The position numbers and the translations under genes were made by a program. The notes under the pieces are model-generated. The model searched no databases, was not told where the DNA came from, and was given only the letters and a program-made list of their open reading frames with translations. Positions 21,082-32,810 of a stretch of DNA of 64,000 bases are shown here, piece by piece; within the stretch, counting starts at the first letter, position 1; each line of letters begins with the position of its first letter. Source of the DNA: Sphagnum compactum (lineage: Eukaryota; Bryophyta; Sphagnopsida; Sphagnales); the NCBI GenBank assembly GCA_965153455.1, contig OZ234501.1, positions 11,470,001 through 11,534,000 of the forward strand, in the 5' to 3' direction.

Positions 21082-24000
21082 TCATTTGGTCACATCCACA
21101 GTCTGTGTGAGGTGCCCCAAAGTTCCAACTGGAAAGTAGCACACCTGAGTTTCACTTTGTCCCAGTGACACACCTCCATTTTCAGTGTTTGATGAATGGA
21201 TTGAACTCGATTCACGCATCTGAATGCAGAGGAGAGATGTAAATCACCGCAAGCCAACAATTTGCAACAAAACTCTGCTGCTGATACAACATCCTATAGC
21301 ATGCTAACTATGTTTTAAAAACAGAACTAATGATGGACCGCATACACTTGACCTTATTGCCCATACAGATAACCAGGTTGAACAATTGACCTAAAAAAAA
21401 GAACCCAAAAGACCATGAACAAGAATTCAGTTTCAAACAGAATCTCATACTGGAGTGCTATACTTGACCTTGCACCATACTGATATCCAGGTTGAATAAT
21501 TGAACCAAAAAATGAGGGATCCAAGAAACCATAAATCCATAATTTTGAGAAAGAACTAAACTCTCACGTACCACTGGGTTGTGATGTGCCCAAATGGCTT
21601 CTGGAGCAGCTTGAAGACCACCCCACTGTAACTTTCCTGCTGACAATGATGATGGGCCGGCATTTGGGGATTGCCAAGGTGAATCCTGCATTGACGGAGG
21701 TGATGGCGGCCTTGAATTTGTGGGTGATGGACACAGGATTGGTATGTATGGCGGTGATCCAAGCAAACCTGATTCCAGCTGCAAACTAGGGCCATTTGTG
21801 AATGATGAAGGAAGCAAGAATCCAAGAGACATACTTGCGGGAGACTCTGAACGCGAGTTGAGTGTGCTGAAGGTGGAGATGGCTCTTGGAGATGAACTTG
21901 CCGAACCAGACCATGATTGGGGCTCCATTGACTCACGATATGGTGTGGAGAGTTGTGTGTAGGGGCTTGATGGAGTTGACAACACAAGATGGTTCTCATA
22001 CATGCTTTGTGAAGGTATCGTTGCTTGTGCTGGCTCAGAAGCATCTTCCACAGTGACCACTATCCTTTGAGGTATTGACAGTCCAGTGTGATTCTCATGA
22101 AGCTTGTCTGCTTTCCTCTCAGTGCCAACAACCTTGCAAGCAATTTCTACATAAGCATTCTCCCCATTACCCATTCCTTGATTGACAGAGCCATTTTCTT
22201 GGGCATTTCTTCCAGTGTAACTGTTTTCCAGCAGTCTTTCTGAAGCATCTAGAGGTGTGGGTTGTTTAGCCATTATTACAATGGAAGGGGACTTCTGGGG
22301 TTCAATCACCAGTTCATCCTTTGGCTGCTCCTCAAGTGCAGTGGGTGCATGTCCCTGGGACTCCACATGCGCTTTCAGTGCAGAATGGTTGAGCAGTGTA
22401 CCCATTCTATCTCTGTCTGTGGAACTATTTCTATTCATTTCACCCTGATCTTGGGTGTAGACTGAGTGGACCTTCATTTCTTCAGACTCTGTAACCAGGA
22501 ACATATCTTCAGCTCTCCTCTCCTCCTGGAATCTCTGACACATGCTTCCTGTTTCTATGTCTCTGGCACTGATTTTTAAGGGAGCTTGGGGATCTGGCGG
22601 TGGCGGTGACAAGATCTGGGAGTTGCCATTTGTTGATGACTCTGGTACTTGCTCTGGATGCTGCTGTTGCAAATCTTCCAGCATCGCTCGGTGACTGGAG
22701 AAGCTGCTCTGTTCTCTGCCATGCATGCAAATTCTCCTTTTAAAATGGTCAGATGACATTGAAAGACCAGAAACTAAGAGCTTCATTCACCACATGGAGT
22801 CAAAAGTCCTCGATGGACAACAAGTAAGTACCTTCTTCTTACACACCAGAATTGAATCGAATGAAAACATGGGCAGCATTGCACTGACAAAGAACAGGCA
22901 TATATGACAAGCACCTGGAATTGAGGTTTATGTAAGCAACATCATCCTTGGAGTTACATCGCCCCCTTCTCTCATCCTGCAAGCATACTGCCACCACTAA
23001 TGTGACAATCTGAAGCCACACAAAGAAATGATCGCAATGCAACAGGATGATGATGATGGAAATAGCATCGAGACACATGAAAGAAGAAATTGTGCAAAAA
23101 TGGTACACAACATTCAAACCTCTCAAAGCTTCCAACCAAGGAGCATGGGACACAAACCTCTGCTGGTTGAAGCAGAGCATCAAGTTCCCATTCTTCTTCT
23201 TCTAATCTCTTCAGCTCAGACTCTGTCCAAGCTGCTTTGAAAAATGAGGGATCTGTAAACTTCTTCAGACAAGCACCTTGCCCTCCACCATCATACCTAG
23301 AAAGAGTTGTCCACACCCCCCCCCCCCCCCCCCCCTGAGTTGATCAATACAAATGGTACCCAACAACAAAAAATAGAGAGCAAATCTCAAAACTTGGTAC
23401 AGATGGGTGTGATCATAACAGAAGTGTTGCAGAAAAGAGCAGCTCAGAGCTTCATCAATGGATATAAAGTATGGCATGAATTGAGCTGTTGCCATTGTCC
23501 TCCTCCTCCTCCATAAAGCTTCTTTCCTAAGGTTAAGGTATAAGATACTCAAATCTGTTGCAACCATGTGTGTTGCAACAACAGGAGGTTAGACAACCCA
23601 ATTTTTCCAAAGGAAGGAAAGGGGGGGAAATGGGTGTTGAGAGCATACTTGTCAAGGAGAGAGAGGCGGGGAGGCGGTTGACATTGTTCATAGAAGTGGC
23701 AAAGAAAACTTGGTAAGTCACCTTCTGTGCAAGACTTGGGGCCATATGGCAAGCTGCTATGCCACTTTGAACCTGTGTCGGCAGACAAAGCAATCTTCCC
23801 ATAAGAGTTGCAATCAAGTAAGTGAGCAAGCAAGCAAGATCCTTAACAAAAGAATCTACCGACCAAAAAAAGAATCTTATTGGTCAGTGAGTATTTTGTC
23901 AAGGTCTGATGAGTGAGGGTACCTACCCTTAGAATATGCGAAACGGGTTTGATTGGTTTCTGACAGTAATGCCTTCTCAATGATAGGAAGCTCTGCCTCT

Positions 24001-24928
24001 AACCTCAACACCCGTGCCTTCAATCTGTGGCTTTGACCCAGTACTTCCTTCATCTCCGCATGCAACCCCTGAAAGAGCTCAGCAGCAAAACTGCACTTAT
24101 ACCCTTCACACAGGGACATTAGCCCCAGTGTTCTTCCATCTCCTTTCAAAAAAATCACATGACTGTAAGCCTGAAAACCTCATGATTTCGTGATACTATT
24201 TTCCAAGAGCAAAAATGGCATCGCAGAAATCTTGAAAACTTCTTGAAAGCTCAGGAGAAGTTTTCAAGATTTTTTGTGGTTTCTGCATGCCATGCTCCCA
24301 GTTTTCTCATGAGCATGGCATGTGTATAGGCAACTCTAGTGTTCCTTGTAACCAAAACCCGAGAATTCAACCTTCTTTGAGCTAAGGCTGTGAAAACCCA
24401 AGTGTGTATTTTAGTGTGCATTTTGAGCTCAAGGACCCATTGCAGACAAGTTCAAGAGAATTTCAGGAACTGCTTCTTGTGTTACAACTTCTTCAATACC
24501 AGCTCCTCCTGAGCTTCTTCTTCTTCTTCTTCATTCTTTCAGCTTCAACAGAGCAAGCACTCAAGAATTCTGAGAAGAATAGGAGAAGATAAAAACTGGA
24601 AAGTGAAGTTCAAAGTAAGGACCAGAAAAGAAACCCACCCAAAAACAAACAAACAAAAACTGAGCTGCTGCTTCTTCTTCTCTGTAAAGACACAAAAAAA
24701 AAAGGCAACAAAACAATGTTGGAGAGAAAAAGAAGGAGAAGAAAAGAAAAGAAAGACATACTCAGCAAGGTCTCCCAGCTGCCTGATGATACCAACAAGA
24801 CCCGCCATGGCCACACCCTCCAACAATGCACGCGAGGAGTCATCTCCTCCTCCCACAAAAGCTTTTCGATACAGCTCTGGGTCCGCCAAACTATGCTCGC
24901 ACCGAACCTCGTACCTGACTAGAGGCAT
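21082..24928 (-). CDS. SCAR/WAVE-family protein, 7 coding exons, no recognisable VCA tail
   Basis: SCAR/WAVE proteins belong to the WAVE regulatory complex and activate ARP2/3 to nucleate branched actin. Exons: 24928-24762, 24090-23927, 23772-23649, 23296-23158, 22976-22915, 22736-21572 and, as best choice for the end, 21219-21082. All junctions are GT-AG and keep frame (about 652 aa). The SCAR homology domain is clear: [67 protein letters not shown], then [38 protein letters not shown] and [14 protein letters not shown]. The long sixth exon is Ser/Pro-rich and holds [11 protein letters not shown], like the SCAR 'PPLQW' region. Canonical plant SCARs continue to a WH2-central-acidic (VCA) end. 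I find none before the stop or in the following kilobase. The last exon has a good acceptor (TCTGCATTCAG) but its product matches nothing I know. It could be a VCA-less SCAR-like protein, a truncated gene, or a missed distal exon. Confidence 0.88.
23316..23335. repeat. 20-nt homopolymer C (G on transcript) inside SCAR intron 3
   Basis: An uninterrupted run of 20 C on the plus strand, hence G20 in the pre-mRNA, lies 19 nt upstream of exon 4 (acceptor CTTTCTAG). Confidence 0.97.
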
Positions 24929-25620
24929 TTCTTCAACAACAATCCTCTCAAACACAAAAAACACACACCCACAAAGACAGACACCAGTCTTTCTTTCTCT
25001 CGACAGTTGATCTGCACACTCTAGAGCTCTGTCTTCTTCTGTTGCTTTCTTTGGGTCTCTTTGTCTCGATGTGTCTCTCTCTACTTCTTCTTCTGCAACT
25101 ATGAACTCTCTATGAACTTGTTGGAGTTTTATCTGTGGCACTTGAGCCGCTGCTGCCGCTGCTGCCGCTTCTTCCCAGTTTGCAGCTTGTAAGAATGCTG
25201 AAGCTCCTCCAGCAGCAGCAGCAGCTCAGGCTATGCAAGCTGCTTTTTCTTCTTCCCATCTTCTTCTCCAGCAGCCAGTTCCCCCAACTCTCTCTCTCTC
25301 TCTGTCTCTCTCTCTGTTTTCTTGGCTTCGCTTCTTTCTCACTCTGTTGTCTGCTCTCTCACGTGTTTTGCAACAGTACTCTACTCTCAGATTCCGTGCA
25401 AAAACCACCTCTTCTCCTTATGGAACCCAAATCTCTTTCTCTCTCTCTCTTTCCATCAAATCTTCTTTCTTAGCACAAACCCATGTTTTCATTAATCTCC
25501 TCTTCTTGTTCTTGCTCCTTCATCTTCACTTTCATCTGTCTCTTCTTCTTCTTCTTCGTGAACATATTTTGTTTTGCACAGCATCATCATCATCATCATC
25601 ATCATTAAGCACCCATTCTC
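24929..25620 (-). promoter_or_regulatory. Presumed SCAR 5' leader and promoter-proximal region with GA and GAT repeats
   Basis: Upstream of the SCAR ATG the transcript strand is strongly purine-rich: GA-repeat tracts at 25316-25288 and 25453-25437, plus a (GAT)8 microsatellite at 25605-25582. Overlapping ORFs on both strands are low-complexity Leu/Ser or Arg/Glu stretches typical of CT/GA repeats. The transcription start could not be placed. Confidence 0.5.
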
Positions 25621-25882
25621 TAAATCCCCTGTGCAAACAAAAACACAAGCCAACAACAAAGTTGACATCACAGTCCTCTCATCAGGATGTAAAGTCTCAT
25701 TGATCAGGCTAATAAAGTACCGTGTCTCTCTTCAAAGTTCAGGCAATAACAAGTACTTTACCACAAGGTCTCTCTGACTCTCTTGATTAGCTACAATATT
25801 ACCACAAGTATTCACCACAAACCCACCATGTCTTGATATATTTTAGTCACAGTACTTAATACACATGTAGGTACCCAAATAT

Positions 25883-26028
25883 CTTGATTAGGTGAAAATA
25901 CTTCAACACACTAATCCAGAATGTCTGTCTTGATTAGTGAAAATACTGCAACACACTAATCCAGAATGTCTGTCTTGATTAGGTGAAAATACTTCAACAC
26001 ACTAATCCAGAATCTCTTGATTAGTAAA
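25883..26028. repeat. 45-46-bp tandem repeat, about 3 copies
   Basis: CTTGATTAGGTGAAAATACT recurs at 25883, 25929 and 25974 (with one-base variants), each followed by ACACACTAATCCAGAAT. The last copy is truncated. Confidence 0.9.
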
Positions 26029-26085
26029 TTGGGTTTATAAACCATTTCTGGACTGCATTGCCCAACGTGTCACTTGCTCATTGGT

Positions 26086-26158
26086 CCAGATTATCAAAAT
26101 AGTCTCGACACTTTTGCGCCTTGACTACAAATGTGCCCAGACTATTTTGATAATCTGG
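26086..26158. repeat. Perfect 20-bp inverted repeat (hairpin)
   Basis: CCAGATTATCAAAATAGTCT at 26086-26105 is the exact reverse complement of 26139-26158, with a 33-nt spacer. It could be a small foldback insertion or a transcribed hairpin. No gene context explains it. Confidence 0.9.
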
Positions 26159-26546
26159 CTCCTCTTGCCGGTTACCTAATACATAATATCCCTCTTGGGA
26201 GGTTAAGGGGAGTTTTGTTAAATCATCATGGATTCTATGAATTTGTCGAGAATTACATAATCTCATCAGACGGGCTATGGCTTGTCATCTGTCGGTTGGT
26301 TATGCAGTGGGTTATAATTGAGTTGATCATGTGTACCAAGGAGGTGCAAGTTGGGCCTCGTTGGATACGTACGCATTTCAACTCAAGCCAGCTGCCCGAC
26401 CTACTGCAGACCTGCCAGACCTTACTCCCATGACCTTAGTGACCCGATCACATGAACCCAATTTCAACACAAGTCTCTTGCCCAGACTGCCCTACCACAC
26501 TTCCACGATGGTAGTCACATCATCTTGTTAATTTACACTACAACAC

Positions 26547-26603
26547 AAGGTGTCCCTGTGATCGAGGAATTTCACAAGGTGTCCCTGCGATCGAGGAATT
26601 TCA
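26547..26603. repeat. 29-bp tandem duplication
   Basis: The phrase ACAAGGTGTCCCTGTGATCG and AGGAATTTC is repeated immediately with a single visible base change (TGTGATCG to TGCGATCG). Confidence 0.9.
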
Positions 26604-27609
26604 CTAGATTTTGAGTGAATTTATTATTCATAACGAATGAGATATAGTGAGGATGCAATAAATTCACTGATCTAGTGAACGAAGATCTAATGAATTGCAC
26701 TCACATTTTATAATAATGTTACTGACATTGTAACTTTGGTGGCATCTGTGCTCTAAGTTGAATAACTCCTTTTAAAGAGTCTCAGAGTCCTTGGCTCTTG
26801 CCTTGGCGGGTTCTCACACTCCTTCGGGAGTTACCTGACACAACGCCAATCCAAATGTTTTGTCACCCAATGTAACCCACGAGCAAAAACTGAAAAAAAG
26901 AGAGGTTGGCGTTTTTTTGAAATGCCCTCCCTTTTGAGGGGGAAAATTCTGCTTATGATGTGGCCTCCCAACTACACTTAGAATGTTTCTGGGGGTGTTG
27001 TATGATTGGGTTGGGTTAAGTATTCAACACTATCCAAAATGCCTCATATGCGGAAATTGTTTTTGTCAGGTTAGTGAGTTAAGGGTCTTGATTAGGCAAA
27101 AGTAAATCCCAATTTTAGTGAGTTATAATACAAGCAGACACTCCTCAAATAGATAATATGTGCTTTTTAAAAAAACTATGTGCTTTACAACATTGCAAAT
27201 CAAGCTGGACTACTGCTACTACTCAGCGTTTAGTTGGGTGCAAAATTTCGCCAAATTTAATTGTGAAAAAAATAAAAATAAAAGAGAATATTCTGTCACA
27301 ATATTACTTTTTCCTTAAAGAGTTGCAAAGTTTGAAAGAAATATCGAAAAATTTCCATTACAATTGGACTCTGATTTTAGTTTGATAGCATTTTTTAAAA
27401 TACATTTTTTATTATGTAGAAAGGTTACTAAAAACATGTTGCCATTTGATGCTCAATCCCTCTTGGGATGCTAGCCAATGACACAACATCAGAAAATTGA
27501 AAACAAGTTGGATGAGGTTCATCAGTCAAATCCAGTGAATCCACTGGAAAAATCCCAAACCTTTCAGAGCGCTGGAACAGTCTAACAAACATTGACTGCT
27601 CCCTGTTTT
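26604..27609. other. No gene recognised
   Basis: AT-rich intergenic DNA. Short ORFs here lack motifs or splice partners. Confidence 0.5.
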
Positions 27610-27780
27610 CGATTGGCTAGATAGTTTGATTGGTCCAAGTGGGTTGCTATTAGTAGTCTCCCACCTACTTGCAATCCCAGTTTCAGTTTGATGGGTGGGG
27701 TTGAGAAAAAAGTTTAGTCACTAGAACGTGGATGTGAGAAATATTTTTGCAGGGTCACATACTGAGCGTTGGTGGAGATG
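27610..27780 (-). mobile_element. Harbinger-like MITE fragment, copy 2
   Basis: Over about 170 bp this matches, in opposite orientation, the element at 48894-49224. Shared blocks are TAGATAGTTTGATTGGTC, GTGGGTTGCTATTAGTAG followed by TCTCCCA, and ACTGAGC followed by TGGAGATGCT. It ends GGAGATGCTA next to TAA, as expected for the terminal inverted repeat and a TAA target. The other end could not be located. Confidence 0.75.
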
Positions 27781-30240
27781 CTATAAAGCAATTTCTGAAA
27801 AGGGGCTGAATCATCTCATCCATTCGATGTTGGGAAACATGAAAAAGAACCCATTATTATATTTATTTACATTCGAAAGTTTTTCTTTGGGAAAAAGAAA
27901 TTTAAAATAAGTTTCAAGAAATCATTTTCGAAGTTGGGGAAAATGCAATGTTGGGAATCACCAATTGTATTGATATACACTTGAATTTTTCTATGGGAAA
28001 AAAACAATTTGAATGAAGTTTGAAAAAGTCATATTATAAATCTTTTGCAAAGAAAGTTTCTCAAAACATTTAAGGTCATGGACATTTTGTGAACATGAAG
28101 AAGATGAAATTACTGATTAGGAAGAATATTTAGATACATTTGAGGTAGAACAGCCCATGAGCTATCACTTAAGGTAGGGTTTGCTCACTGTTTTTGCAGG
28201 AGGGCCCATTGTTTATGGTGTCCAAAGACTAGATGGCGCCCTCCACTTGGTGCATATATCACACTAAAAATTGGCAAAAATGAACTAGAGATGACAAAGT
28301 TACAGCTCCCCGAAGTAAGGGGGGTCATTTTTATAAAAAACTCTCGACCAAACAGTTCATAGCCTAGTTTTGATCCCCTCAATTTTTAAAAAAATATTAA
28401 TTTGTTGCCTCGATTTGTAGAGCTTAAGATGAAGATTTCAAAGCAGTTTAAATCGCTCAAATTGAACAAAAAATGAGAAAGTTATGCACCGATGAAGTAG
28501 GGGGGGTCAAAATGAAGAAAAATGAAGTGTCCTATAATTCCAAAAATGGTATTTTTTTTACTGCTCTTTTTTGGCTGCTCCTTTGGCTTTGCAGTTCAAA
28601 TACTGTAACATTTTAAATCACTCAAAATGGAGAAGAATTGAGAAAGATTTGCCAAAGTGATTGGTGATAGGCTAGCAATTGATGATGGGCCGCTCTACCC
28701 TAACTTCTTTATGGTACTAATTAATCAGAACTTATTAAGTTTCAAACTTCCATTCATACCTTCTGTGAACTAGATATTAGTCAGCTGGAGCCAGGCTCCG
28801 TGCTATAGCAGCTGAAAGTTTTCTCAGAACTTTGACTACGTCTGATATTAAATTCTTTTTCTTAAGTGAATATTTTCTAGAGTATTTTCACTAGAAAATG
28901 TTGTGTAGTTTGACTTATTCTTGGGTGTCGATGAAATTTGAGCCCTTGGAAAAGCATTTGAGCATGGATTGGATCAAAAAGACTTAGTCAAGAAGAGATG
29001 CTCAAAGGGCATTTCAACCATCATGCACTTTAATCTCACAAATGTGCAAAACACTTTCATGTATTAAAGAAGGCATCCAAATGTGCAAAACACTTTTATG
29101 TATTGCAGAAAGCATCCGTATCTTTCAAGTTACTTATCATTTATCACAATCCATTGCCAACACGACTCATTCAATAACCATCGGGTATGAAAGTAATAAT
29201 GCACCATAGACATAGATGACAAGGAAAGTATCGTACACCTTAAAAACACCTGAGCAGTTCGTTTTAGTGTTGTTGCAGGTAGCCTTACATAGTGTAATAT
29301 GGTACCTTACCCTAAGGTCAGTTTCGTCATTATATAATTCTCAAAATAATGAAATGAAATTTTGTGCAAATATGAAGTTGACATGTTGAAAAACATCATA
29401 ATTATGGTACGCTACACTCTGAATAATTTCACTACTCATATCACAATATTATATTAGATGATGGGATATTATATAATTTCAAAATTAAAAAACCAATTCA
29501 TTTTTTGAAAAATAATAATATTTTTTTCTCAATGTGGAAACTGACTCTAGGCTACGGTAGTAGGTGTTTTGAAAAAGCATGCAATGCTCACGAAGGCAGG
29601 CATTTCATTTTTCAAAAAACTTGTCATTTTTTTTCTCTTGATATGTGGTGGGTACTGACCAAGTACCATGGAATTTTTTAAAAAGGAAAACCACAGTGGT
29701 TTCTTCACCCCTGTGAAACCCTCAGGGTTGAGCTTTACGAGGATGGGGCCCATGCTCGGTTCAGCCTGGTGGGGCCCTTATTCCCGTAAAAGCCCTGCCC
29801 CTCAGGCTTCACCGTCCTCGTAATAAACAAGGGGTGTGTTACACTGTGCCCTTGCCATTTACATAAAAAAGTATCTTAAGGCAAAAGAAGAATTATGGAA
29901 ACTCAAATATTTCACCATGCAAAAATATGATCTTTCCAAAAATCCTCTAAAAGAAACCAAAATCCTTCAAGATACTATAACTCTGATAACTGGTAGGCAA
30001 GGCCAAAAACAGTGGACCCACTTGCTTGATAGGCCTTATTTTTTATTTTCTCTTTTGAGATAGCAAGTGGGTCTCAATTAACAAAAGCACCCATATCCAA
30101 ATGAGATTGGATAGAGCTCATCACCCAAAAAAGTGTGCTTCATTACTACTAGCCCTAATATCAAAGCAATTCCCATAATTGACTTGCAGGGTAAGGTGAC
30201 TGATAAAAACTCCATCCATTCTTATGGTAATGATTTACTG
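27781..30240. other. Intergenic DNA; no gene recognised
   Basis: Mostly AT-rich. At 28.26-28.52 kb two related phrases (AAGTTACAGCTCC...GAAGTAAGGGGGGTCA and AAGTTATGCACC...GAAGTAGGGGGGGTCA) suggest an old internal duplication. A CpG-richer island lies at 29.70-29.83 kb and is described among the findings. No coding exon was found. Confidence 0.45.
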
Positions 30241-30398
30241 GCTCTGATGAGCAGGTCAGTTACATGTCATAGCCTGCCTAAAACTAGGTAGGTCAATAAC
30301 TAAAAACTAGCTACATAGGTAGGCTTTGGTCTGGTATCAGCTTTTGAACATACCAGCTGGGTCCTAGTATTAGGGCTTCTCTCCTTTTTTTTTCCATA

Positions 30399-30548
30399 CC
30401 TTGCTGGTCCTGGTATTGGGTACTTTTAAAAACTTGCATACCTTGCTGGTCCTGGTATTGGGTACTTTTAAAAACTTGCATTCCTTGCTGGTCCTGGTAT
30501 TGGGTACTTTTAAAAACTTGCATACCTTGCTGGTCCTGGTATTGGGTC
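30399..30548. repeat. 42-bp tandem repeat, about 3.6 copies
   Basis: Units start at 30399, 30441, 30483 and 30525 with CCTTGCTGGTCCTGGTATTG and contain GGTACTTTTAAAAACTTGCA. The copies are nearly identical. Since 42 is a multiple of three, both strands stay open, giving artefactual repeated peptides. The block sits in a larger 'TACCAG/CTGGTA' repeat (about 30.24-30.72 kb) related in inverse orientation to the 0.56-1.05 kb region. Confidence 0.95.
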
Positions 30549-30729
30549 CAAGACTGATTCTTGACTGGTACAAGGCAAAGTATATATATACTTGATATTG
30601 AGATTAATATAAAACTGGTAGAAGGTTGGTACTACCTCAAGTACCTACCAGACTTGTAGGTAGGTAAGGTCCTTACTACCAGTGTTGATACCAGGTGCAG
30701 GCCTAGATACTACTAGTTACTTACCTAGG

Positions 30730-32260
30730 TAGTGCGATGGGAAAGTAAGAGGGTTTACACGTTTACATGATCGGTTACCAACGTGGTAAGTTGTGGTGTG
30801 GTAAGTTGTGTGGTTCAGTAGTTCATCCACAATGAGTCATAATTAGTTTTCCATGGATGATGCACTTGTGTGTGTGTGTGTGCTCTCAGCTCTGTCACAT
30901 AACCCGAAGTTTATAGGCTAACCAACTGTTTCAAGTGCATTACTAGTGGAAAAAATTCAGGTGCAATTGAAAACTTTGTTGGGTTTCCAGTTGTGTTTCA
31001 TATGAAAAAGGATTTCATAGAAACCAAGGGGTAAGGGAGAAAGCCAAGGCTCACTCAATTCTTAGCATCTCAAGGTTGGTTACAAGTTTCAAGGATTTGG
31101 AGTTTGGAGAATATCAAGTGTTCTTCCAAAATGTTCTAAAGTGCAAGGCAAAAAAAGCTATGCAAAACCTCAGCACGGGGCAGGCCTTCCTAAAAGCAGG
31201 AGCCTGGGATGATGCTGTAACTGAGGCTGGCGCTGTGTTTTTGGAATGTTCCTCATCTCTGGCCTTAACTGCATCAAAACACACAAGTCAAACATTATCA
31301 AACAAAAAGATGTTAACCGAGCAGACCTCACTCTGCCATCTTGCTTTACTGGCCTGGCCTGGCGAGTGTGTTACACTTTGTGAATGCATGCACTGACAAG
31401 AGCTTCAAACAAGTTTCATGGGATTGTAGCACACTCCAAAAATACAAAGCACTTTGTTTTCAAAATTCTTTCTGGATTGCATGAATAATTTGCCCCCCAC
31501 AAATCATAAGTAGGTAAAGTAGGCTATAACAGGAGCCTTCTGAAATCCCAAAATTGTTGCAAACTTGAGTATCTCATGCATGAAATGACAAGTTCCTATT
31601 ATGATATACACGTATTATTTGGTTTGGCACTCAAGTGTGGAATGTTTAGTTTATTTTCCAAACTCAAAGTTCAGCAATATAAAAATGGTAAAATTAGGAA
31701 TATTTGGCCTGATATCTTATTATTATTATACCAAAATACAAATATTCCACAATGATGATTTCTTATTGCATTTAATAAATGTCTATGCGAAAGATCTCAT
31801 TAAAAGAGAAGTACCTCATGATTTCCTCTCCACATTACATTACAATTCTTAGTTGCAAGCAACATGGACTCCATTGAGCACTCTATCGAACAACTTAAAG
31901 TGCATCCTGGAACTCTTGCCAAAGCATAATTGGTTCATAAGTCACCATAACAAAAACAATGAAAACAAAGAAAGCAATAAACCTTCAATACAAGGTACAC
32001 ATATGTTTCAAGTTTAAATTTTTTTTGAGATCAATGGGAAAATAATTTTTGAAACTTTCAACATTTTGAACAGAAAATTTCTAAAAAATTTGACATTTAA
32101 ATAAAAAAAGATAATTATAGCTAAATTTGAGAAGGTACTATTGAGTAATGAACCCGGTAGAATTCTTTTTTTATTGTTTGTGGAGGGCACCTTAACGTTT
32201 AGCAAAACTTCTACCTAGGATCATATCTCCGCATAAGGTGCCTCCTCTCCTCCCCATCAC
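30730..32260. other. Intergenic DNA; no gene recognised
   Basis: Contains a short (TG)n run near 30868-30880. A 106-codon plus-strand ORF at 31076-31396 has no recognisable domain and I do not call it a gene. Confidence 0.45.
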
Positions 32261-32261
32261 T

Positions 32262-32810
32262 ACCATCTTTTTGAAAGCAAATGGTGATCATCCATAAAAT
32301 TATTTAGCCAAATTTGGCTATGAAAAAAATGACAATAAAAATAAAATAAAGCATCCTTCTCTCTCTCTATTACATACACAAATTGACTACTTATTGGAAC
32401 CTGATGTAGAATCTGGCATTATTTTAAATCTATGTTTTGTCAAAATTTGGTGATCAAAATCCCCATAAAACAATACACATTTTTCAAACATTTGAAAAAG
32501 ATTTGTTAAGAAAACACTGATATGTATTGGACACATGGAGATTGTGTGTGTGTGTGTTTTTAATGACAATTTATTTTTCTCAAAATGTTAAAAATTGACT
32601 ATTTTCTGGGGTTTTTGGTCACCAAAATTTTCATAAATTATTTCTAATTTTTAATAAATAACTGGGTTTTATACTAAATTCCAAGAAGGTAGCCAAAAAT
32701 ATGGAAGGATGCTGAATTTGTAAAAAAAATTTCATTTTCATAATTGTGAAATCTGGCTAAATCGTCTTATGGATGATCTCCACTTCAGCTGGGCTACATC
32801 ACAATTTAAG
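32262..32810. mobile_element. Family A element with inverted ends
   Basis: The left end (AATGGTGATCATCCATAAA, with palindrome TAGCCAAATTTGGCTA at 32305-32320) is answered at the right (32746-32810) by its degenerate reverse complement (CTGGCTAAATCGTCTTATGG followed by ATGATCTCCAC and GGGCTACATCACAATTT). So one member of the palindrome family is bounded by inverted repeats about 0.5 kb apart, like a non-autonomous DNA transposon. No coding capacity is visible. Confidence 0.7.

Noticed and set aside
21556-22044. 162-codon minus-strand frame overlapping the large SCAR exon
   Set aside because: It is a shifted frame of exon 6, whose own frame is longer and joined in phase to the other SCAR exons.
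24758-24762. SCAR exon 1 ending at TAT with donor GTCTTT
   Set aside because: It leaves the wrong phase for exon 2; the donor GTATGT one codon earlier is canonical and keeps the FAAELF frame.
24545-25703. Several 60-198-codon frames around the SCAR leader
   Set aside because: Only 24762-24928 is a real exon. The rest are Leu/Ser- or Arg/Glu-rich readings of CT/GA microsatellites, intron or untranslated leader.
30311-30595. ORFs encoding repeated 14-residue peptides on both strands
   Set aside because: The 42-bp tandem repeat is a multiple of three and stop-free on both strands; there is no start or splice context and no known domain.
31076-31396. 106-codon plus-strand ORF
   Set aside because: No family resemblance and no flanking exons; isolated in repeat-bearing intergenic DNA.
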